This document shows positions 1 to 4,538 of a stretch of DNA of 7,957 nt, piece by piece. The position numbers were made by a program, and so were the translations under genes. The notes beneath the pieces are model-generated. The model was not told where the DNA came from. It made no database searches and saw only the letters and a list, made by a program, of their open reading frames with translations. Origin of the DNA: Pseudanabaena sp. CAN_BIN31 (GTDB lineage Bacteria > Cyanobacteriota > Cyanobacteriia > Pseudanabaenales > Pseudanabaenaceae); NCBI GenBank assembly GCA_026785865.1, contig JAJAZG010000093.1:1-7957 (forward strand), given 5' to 3'. Every line of letters begins with the position of its first letter. The stretch's first letter is position 1.

Positions 1-1
1 A

Positions 2-349
2 TCTCTCTTTTTACAATGTTTAGCGATCGCTTTGGGAGCCTGTAATGGTAGCTTCTTAAACGTGGTAATATATCGCGTTCCTGCGGGTTTATCGATTCTG
101 CATCCACCCTCGCGTTGCCCACATTCTTTTCGTAAACTTGCGCCCCGCGATTACATTCCGTTCATTGGCTGGTTTTTGATCAGATGAAAATGTCGTTATT
201 GTCATACGCATGTTTCATGGCGCTATCCTGCGATCGAGTCGCTAACAGCATTTTTATTCTGGAGTGTAGCCGCCTATTTCGGAAGTTAACTGCCAATATT
301 AACTTTATGCTTTTATTCCGCATTTCATAGTTGGTTTTTAGCATTATCG
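2..349 (+). pseudogene. pilD: N-terminal half of type IV prepilin peptidase, broken by two in-frame stops
   Basis: Read in the same frame as the downstream 350-814 ORF, this stretch translates as the N-terminal (DiS_P_DiS, methyltransferase-side) half of a prepilin peptidase. Visible landmarks are GACNGSFLNVVIYRVPAG, HPPSRCPHS, YIPFIGWFLIR, KCRYC and SWRYPAIE, in the order known for PilD-type enzymes. The 5' end lies outside the window. Three lesions are seen: TGA at 185-187 where the family has Gly (RGKC becomes R*KC), TAA at 287-289 after FGS, and Ser in place of the second Cys of the first CxxC pair (CPHS), while the second pair CRYC is kept. No frameshift is needed; all lesions are substitutions. 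The family normally acts in the inner membrane, cleaving and N-methylating type IV pilin precursors. This is either a decaying gene or an assembly/sequencing problem. The identification is firm; the pseudogene status rests on the two stops. Confidence 0.8.
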
Positions 350-814
350 ATGATTGATATTGATACGATGACCTTACCAAATTCTTTAACCCAATCGGGA
401 TTGATCTTAGGGCTAATTTATCAAGTAAGTCTCGCTTCGAGCAATAGTGGCGATCGCCTATCTTTTCCGAATCAGCTAATATTTGGCATCGGTGGAGCAG
501 TTCTAGGCATATGGTTATTAGACATCATGCGAGTTGCTGGTCGAGTCTTTCTGCAAAAAGAAGCGATGGGCGGTGGCGATCCTAAACTTATGGCGATGAT
601 TGGGATGTGGCTGGGTTGGCAAAATGTTTTGCTGACGATTTTGATTGCTTCGGCGATCGGTACTTTCTTTGGGGCGATCGCCTTGCTAACTAAAAACTTG
701 GGCAGACAACAGGCAATGCCCTTTGGTCCTTTTTTAGCAATAGGTGGCGCAATTTCCCTATTCTTTGGCAAACCCATTCTCTCAACTTATCTCGGTTGGT
801 TTGGACTAACCTAA
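350..814 (+). CDS. pilD: Prepilin peptidase catalytic (A24) domain, C-terminal remnant of pilD
   Basis: This 154-residue open frame is the Peptidase_A24 aspartic-protease half of a type IV prepilin peptidase. It keeps both catalytic aspartates: D3 in MIDIDTMTLPN and D77 in the GGGDPKL motif. Several hydrophobic membrane segments follow (roughly 43-62, 92-113 and 125-146). Full-length PilD proteins are around 250-290 residues, so this is only the second half. The first half lies upstream in the same frame behind two stop codons. The ATG at 350 falls inside what should be a transmembrane helix just before the first catalytic Asp and lacks a good ribosome-binding site. It is therefore probably an internal methionine rather than a true start. 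If translated, it would lack the cysteine-rich domain and the leading membrane helices, so activity is doubtful. It ends exactly at the left arm of a strong terminator. Confidence 0.7.
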   Translation: MIDIDTMTLPNSLTQSGLILGLIYQVSLASSNSGDRLSFPNQLIFGIGGAVLGIWLLDIMRVAGRVFLQKEAMGGGDPKLMAMIGMWLGWQNVLLTILIASAIGTFFGAIALLTKNLGRQQAMPFGPFLAIGGAISLFFGKPILSTYLGWFGLT

Positions 815-846
815 AAACCAAACCTCGCAAAGCGAGGTTTGGTTTT
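814..846. terminator. Bidirectional intrinsic terminator between convergent genes
   Basis: A perfect 15-bp inverted repeat (814-828 and 832-846) encloses a 3-nt AAA loop. The stem has a GC-rich core (CCTCGC/GCGAGG) flanked by A-rich and T-rich ends, so it gives a U-tract in either direction. It starts on the last base of the prepilin peptidase stop codon and overlaps the first two bases of the - strand peptidase stop codon (845-847). One element therefore serves both convergent genes. Confidence 0.9.
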
Positions 847-1720
847 ATTCCACTCCTTCATATCGCCACGCGACAGGATCGATCGCTTCACCGTTCACAT
901 ACAAACCCCAGTGCAAATGAGCGCCTGTCACCGCACCCGTTGCCCCGATCGCCCCAATTACTTGCCCCGCCTTCACAAAATCGCCTTCTTTGACATAGAT
1001 TTTGCTGAGATGCAAAAAGATACTTTCCACGCCCTGACCATGATCCATGCCGATCGTATTGCCATGCAAAAGAAAACCTTGAGCGACCGTTCCCACTAAA
1101 CGCACATAACCAGATGCAGGTGCAATCACAGGTGAGCCATAGCCACCTGCATAGTCCACGCCGCGATGGTAATAATCATCGGCAAACACGCCATTGTAAT
1201 ATCGCTGCACCCCAAAGACTGTCGTAATCTCGCCATCATTAGGCTTCAGGAAAATACCATTCCAGAATTTTTGAGGAGTAACTAATTTTTTAAACGCCGA
1301 AACCTTGTCCCATTCATAATCGGTCGGCTCTGAACCGCTACCCGAATCATTAATCCAAATACTTTGAGTCGGAAACTGGCGATCGCCTAATTGCATTGGC
1401 AAAGTTTGTTGCAAACCATCACCTGTGACAATCACCTGCCGCAGTCCTGCCTTATCAAGCGGCGTTGTGGGGATAAAGGCTCGCCAACGATTTGGGGACA
1501 TCACAAAAGCAGGAAACTGTTTATTATTCACCGACACAGTTGGCGGTGTTGTTGCAGATTTATCAGTCGAGATCCAGACTGAAACAGTGTCACCGAGCCT
1601 AGGGTTATTGGGTTTGAGCATTGCTTGCAAAGCATCGGCTCTAGCTACGCCAAACATCGCTGATGCGATCGCCGCTAGCAAAAAAATTAACAGAGGTAAT
1701 TTGAGATTGCGGATGACCAT
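845..1720 (-). CDS. Secreted M23 family (LytM-type) cell-wall endopeptidase
   Basis: The 291-residue protein carries an N-terminal signal peptide (about 1-28: basic start, a long Leu/Ala hydrophobic core, and a cut after AMFGVARA). A beta-rich middle region with no clear family follows (about 34-120, possibly Ig-like). The C-terminal M23 metallopeptidase domain spans about 163-283. All catalytic elements of LytM-type enzymes are present: HxxxD at H185/D189 (YHRGVDYAGG), H237 (FLHLS) and the HxH at H268/H270 (GAHLHWGL). By analogy with LytM, H185, D189 and H270 bind zinc, and H237 and H268 assist catalysis. The family cleaves peptide cross-links in murein, so an active periplasmic peptidoglycan hydrolase is likely. 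The ATG is supported by a GGAG ribosome-binding site at 1729-1732, eight bases upstream. It diverges from the VOC gene; no clear promoter was identified in the 151-nt spacer. Confidence 0.93.
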   Translation of the reverse strand: MVIRNLKLPLLIFLLAAIASAMFGVARADALQAMLKPNNPRLGDTVSVWISTDKSATTPPTVSVNNKQFPAFVMSPNRWRAFIPTTPLDKAGLRQVIVTGDGLQQTLPMQLGDRQFPTQSIWINDSGSGSEPTDYEWDKVSAFKKLVTPQKFWNGIFLKPNDGEITTVFGVQRYYNGVFADDYYHRGVDYAGGYGSPVIAPASGYVRLVGTVAQGFLLHGNTIGMDHGQGVESIFLHLSKIYVKEGDFVKAGQVIGAIGATGAVTGAHLHWGLYVNGEAIDPVAWRYEGVE

Positions 1721-1871
1721 AGCATTTACTCCAAATTTAGGCGTTAACTTTACAGCGCGAATCGGCGATCGCTCTGAAAATATACTTTAGCAGGTGTCCT
1801 TTGCGACTTAAAGCTCTGACAGTTGCGTTAAACTAAAAAGCTAAGTCTTTTAATTATGTAGTTGCTTTACG

Positions 1872-2390
1872 ATGGAGTCACTCTTTTCTACTCAAGGCAT
1901 CATGGTGATGCTGCTTGGTGCATACGCTGTTGCCATGTGGATGTTCCTCTCTAGCGCACCGAAAGTACATACGATCATGGTTTCTAACCTCGATCAAGCG
2001 CGATATTTTTACGAAGGCGAATTAAAACTTGCGATCGCTGATGTGCCGCTACATTATTACTATGGCTATGAATACGGCATGGGCGCACCTGCTGACCCCA
2101 TTTATATTCCTGCTGAAGCCAGACGCGCTCAGTCTAAATATTCGGCAGATATGGAGGGCGCTTGGTATCAACTCAAAAAAAATGTGCAACTGCATATTGT
2201 GCCAGGAGCAAATGTCACGGATAGAGATCGCGGACGGCATATTTGCTTTAACCGTGACTGTGTAGAACAACTCTTGTTACAAATTCAGGTTAAGGGGATC
2301 AAGCACAAAGTTCGTAGCGAAAAGCCGCTTAACTTTTTGGTCAAAGATCCTGACGGACAAGTAATCGAAATCGCTGAAGTGATCGGCTGA
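1872..2390 (+). CDS. Membrane-anchored VOC/glyoxalase-like domain protein
   Basis: The 172-residue protein has one N-terminal transmembrane segment (about 8-28, GIMVMLLGAYAVAMWMFL) followed by a soluble domain of the vicinal oxygen chelate (VOC) fold. The fold is recognisable from its first strand and helix (KVHTIMVSNLDQARYFYEG) and its closing motif (NFLVKDPDGQVIEIAEV). Candidate metal ligands sit at the positions expected for VOC enzymes: H33, H108 (QLHIVPG), H123 (GRHICFN) and E166 (IEIAEV). A metal-dependent lyase, isomerase or dioxygenase activity is therefore possible, but the substrate cannot be read from the sequence. The tether suggests a membrane-associated role; by the positive-inside rule the topology is ambiguous. 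Monocistronic, with its own terminator immediately after the stop. No strong Shine-Dalgarno sequence precedes the ATG. Conserved-protein status in cyanobacteria is inferred, not checked. Confidence 0.85.
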   Translation: MESLFSTQGIMVMLLGAYAVAMWMFLSSAPKVHTIMVSNLDQARYFYEGELKLAIADVPLHYYYGYEYGMGAPADPIYIPAEARRAQSKYSADMEGAWYQLKKNVQLHIVPGANVTDRDRGRHICFNRDCVEQLLLQIQVKGIKHKVRSEKPLNFLVKDPDGQVIEIAEVIG

Positions 2391-2429
2391 TTAAAAAAGA
2401 GGACTTGCATTGCAAGTCCTCTTTTTTAA
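2391..2429. terminator. Palindromic intrinsic terminator after the VOC gene
   Basis: The arms 2391-2409 and 2411-2429 are perfect reverse complements around a single central T (2410). The core is AGAGGACTTGCA paired with TGCAAGTCCTCT. A-rich and T-rich outer ends give a U-tract on both strands. It begins directly after the VOC stop codon (2388-2390). Because it works both ways, it may also stop - strand transcripts reading out of the dynamin operon, for which no nearer hairpin was found. Confidence 0.9.
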
Positions 2430-2785
2430 TCTTGTGATCTAGATAAAGCTTAGAGCGATCGCTAGTGTCCAAAATAAGTATCTGAATAGTTGAGTGAAAA
2501 GCCTTTAAGCTTCCTTGTCCAAAGTCAAGCCCGATTTTTTACCAAAATTTCACCTTATGCTAGAATTTTGACTATGGGGAGGGTAGCAGTTGCGATCGCT
2601 TCCCACATCAGCGCTTTCAGTCAAAAATCAGTTTGGGGTCTACTGCGATGTCTAATATTGTCCCATCATCAAACGGTTCTGGGTTTTCCTCAAGTGAGTT
2701 GGCGCTGGTTAAGAGTGGGCAATGGTTGCCTGAGCGATCGCATTTTGTACCTGTCACTTCGCCGCGCAATCTTGACGACAATAAC
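2430..2785. other. Gene-poor spacer with probable degenerate coding remnants
   Basis: About 350 nt between the VOC terminator and the end of the leoA-like gene. Three HIP1 sites (2455, 2592, 2734) show it belongs to the cyanobacterial backbone. No complete gene is convincing. It contains most of a coding-looking - strand ORF (listed separately). It also holds a + strand stretch at 2493-2519 whose translation SEKPLSFLV nearly repeats SEKPLNFLV of the VOC protein, preceded by an in-frame TAG at 2487-2489. On the - strand, beyond the TGA at 2617-2619, another frame reads LKALMWEAIATATLPIVKILA before a stop, with the HIP1 site coding EAIA. This could be the frameshifted continuation of the same remnant. 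No RNA gene or strong hairpin was seen here. Confidence 0.4.
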
Positions 2786-2814
2786 CTAGCTAGCATCAGA
2801 TTTAGATATGTCAC
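2617..2814 (-). CDS. Small ORF of unknown function overlapping the leoA-like 3' end; possible gene remnant
   Basis: The 65-residue ORF starts inside the last codons of the leoA-like gene in a different frame, overlapping it by 29 nt. A second ATG at 2794-2796 (M7) would shorten the overlap. No ribosome-binding site is evident for either start. The C-terminal part (CPLLTSANSLEENPEPFDDG, then an acidic tail ending DPKLIFD) looks more like coding sequence than chance. PLLTSAN followed by ExPEP and a VDxxLIFD stretch recalls the C-terminal part of Sua5/YrdC/YciO-type proteins (pattern LTSANxSGEP...VDLILDGG), but it lacks the Gly residues and everything upstream. It may be a relic truncated by insertion of the dynamin operon, or a spurious ORF. 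An overlapping + strand ORF (2633-2872) competes for the same DNA and looks less coding-like. Confidence 0.25.
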   Translation of the reverse strand: MTYLNLMLARLLSSRLRGEVTGTKCDRSGNHCPLLTSANSLEENPEPFDDGTILDIAVDPKLIFD

Positions 2815-4528
2815 TCAAAATTATCTGAAATTCATTACGGAGATCAACAAGCTCACTAAAATAATGATTTGAGTTTTTGATTTCTACCTCTTCACGCTGA
2901 CGCGCTTCTAAAATTTGTTTTTCAATCGTTCCAAAAAATTGTGACTCAAACTCTCTGAGCTGCTCATTTGCTTGATCTTCTAACTGTTTAGATATAGAGA
3001 CAAACTGGCTTGTGAGATTTAGGCGAGCATCAATTAATTCTTGTTGCTGTCTCTTTTCTTCTTCTATAGCTTTCACATCCATATATACAGACACAGCGCT
3101 TACTGCCACACCAATAAAAGGCATAGCATTGGCAATATTTTTCGCAATATTAACAGCCCCCCAAGGAGCAAACTTAATACCAATGAATTTGCCAACATTG
3201 TAAACAATTTGATGAGCGCTACTACCTGCTACCTGTGATGCTGCTAGGAATCCACTTGATCCTACAGCGCCTGAGTTTACTGCCAACTTTTTGATCTCTC
3301 CTCCTACATTTGTAGAGATCTTTTTAAGAACTTCAACCTGTCTTTGTAGTTTGGCAGTATCAGAACTGGCAGTTACAGATTTTATAGAGATATTTTGGTT
3401 TGCTGATAATCTTGCCTCAAAAGCATTGAATAAATCACCTTGAAATAATTCTGTGACTGCTGTTTGAGTTGAATCTAGAGTAGCCTCAACTTCTCTTTGA
3501 ATTTCTTCAGCCGCTTTTTCGCAATGGCTTTGTACGCTTGTTTCTACCTGTTTTGCCGCCGATTCAAAATTCTTTTCTACACCTAGTAAATCAGCTAGAT
3601 CTGCTCCTTCATTTACGACTGTGGCAGATAAACGCAGCGTAATGCTTTTGACTTTAGTACGCAAACGTTCTCGATCTTGCTGGACTAAGCGATTAAATCG
3701 AGATAATAATTCAAAGAAAGCTGTATCTTTTACTGAATCACGCACTACGATGTTTTGAGCATCTTCTAGCTGCCTCAAGACGATACGAATCGGAGTATCA
3801 AATTTTGTCAGCGAAGCCCTACGTTCTACAAAATTATTCAGTGCGTTGGTAAAAGTTGGAAAACGACTAATTTCAGTTAAAAAACTATCTTCATCATCTA
3901 TGCCTTCACAATAATCCTTAGCATCTACAAAGCACAGAGGAAACTCATCAAGGCTGTAGGGAGCGATCGCAGTTGCTAGACTCTGGCGATAATTGGCAAT
4001 CTTTTGTTCTTCCTCACCAGCTTCGTCAGACATTTTGTTGACAACGATCATCATTTTCCACCGATAGCCCTTTTCATAGGCTAAATACTTAAAGTTTTTC
4101 GCTGTTAGAGCATCAAACAACATATAGGTAAGCGAAAAAACCAGTAAGTCGGCTTTATCAATTGCCTCATAGGTAATGTCATCGTGATCTTTGCGATCGG
4201 TGAAAAGCCCTGGGGTATCGATTATTTGGATGCCATTCCAATCATAGATAGAGGTTGTATCGGTAGCAATGTCAGAGTCAATGCGAATGTCACGCCGCCC
4301 AGTGAGAGCCGAAATCATTGTAGATTTACCTGCGTTGTACTGACCAATAAAAGCAACTCTAATCGCTCCTTGTGCTTGATATTCTTTTAGCTGGTCGCTT
4401 AGTTTTGTGCGGATAGCAGATAACTCATCATTTTTTGATTGGGTTAAGAGCTTGTCTAATTTGCTAAGCTCTCCCTTGATTTTGGCTCCGACTTCAGCAG
4501 CTTTAAAACTTGTATTTGCTTGAGACAT
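2786..4528 (-). CDS. leoA: Dynamin-like GTPase, LeoA-type (probable Eleos antiphage component)
   Basis: The 580-residue protein has a GTPase domain after a short helical N-terminus (1-50). The P-loop GQYNAGKST lies at 62-70, switch I threonines are in DTTS (90-93), the G3 motif DTPG is at 104-107, and a G4 motif NKMS sits at 164-167 (Ser where Asp is usual, followed by DE). From about 240 to 400 it is mostly long helices, as in dynamin stalks. A Gly/Ala-rich hydrophobic stretch (about 420-482, including PWGAVN and PFIGVAVSAVSVYM) could form the membrane-contacting tip. Charged coiled coil follows to the C-terminus. Length and layout match LeoA of enterotoxigenic E. coli, a bacterial dynamin. 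The start ATG lies 10 nt after the stop of the larger dynamin gene, with an AGGT ribosome-binding site overlapping that stop. The pair corresponds to the Eleos (LeoA + LeoBC) defence system; the subfamily assignment comes from recognition, not a search. Confidence 0.8.
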   Translation of the reverse strand: MSQANTSFKAAEVGAKIKGELSKLDKLLTQSKNDELSAIRTKLSDQLKEYQAQGAIRVAFIGQYNAGKSTMISALTGRRDIRIDSDIATDTTSIYDWNGIQIIDTPGLFTDRKDHDDITYEAIDKADLLVFSLTYMLFDALTAKNFKYLAYEKGYRWKMMIVVNKMSDEAGEEEQKIANYRQSLATAIAPYSLDEFPLCFVDAKDYCEGIDDEDSFLTEISRFPTFTNALNNFVERRASLTKFDTPIRIVLRQLEDAQNIVVRDSVKDTAFFELLSRFNRLVQQDRERLRTKVKSITLRLSATVVNEGADLADLLGVEKNFESAAKQVETSVQSHCEKAAEEIQREVEATLDSTQTAVTELFQGDLFNAFEARLSANQNISIKSVTASSDTAKLQRQVEVLKKISTNVGGEIKKLAVNSGAVGSSGFLAASQVAGSSAHQIVYNVGKFIGIKFAPWGAVNIAKNIANAMPFIGVAVSAVSVYMDVKAIEEEKRQQQELIDARLNLTSQFVSISKQLEDQANEQLREFESQFFGTIEKQILEARQREEVEIKNSNHYFSELVDLRNEFQIILSDISKSDAS

Positions 4529-4538
4529 AGTTTTTTAC

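Noticed and set aside
185..289. Stop-codon recoding (for example selenocysteine at TGA 185)
   Set aside because: The family has Gly at this position, a second stop of a different type (TAA) follows, and no SECIS-like structure is apparent; decay or sequence error is simpler.
472..777. - strand 101-aa ORF opposite the prepilin peptidase
   Set aside because: It is the antisense shadow of a clearly recognisable A24 peptidase frame; its composition has no domain character.
1425..1790. + strand 121-aa ORF opposite the M23 gene's N-terminus
   Set aside because: It overlaps the signal peptide and middle domain of a well-supported - strand gene and shows no motif of its own.
2049..2270. - strand 73-aa ORF inside the VOC gene
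   Set aside because: It is fully antisense to a gene with recognisable VOC motifs and clean start and stop.
2540..2570. CAAAATT ... AATTTTG inverted repeat near 2543-2570 as a possible terminator
   Set aside because: Only a 7-bp AT-only stem with a 14-nt loop and no U-tract; far weaker than the palindrome at 2391-2429.
2490..2789. + strand 99-aa ORF in the spacer
   Set aside because: It depends on a TTG start just after a stop, has a basic, Leu/Arg-rich random-looking translation after the VOC-like first residues, and runs across a competing - strand frame. Only the nine-residue echo was kept as a finding.
2633..2872. + strand 79-aa ORF (MSNIVPSSNGSG...)
   Set aside because: Its last third is antisense to the leoA-like gene and its start lacks a ribosome-binding site; the - strand reading looks more coding-like.
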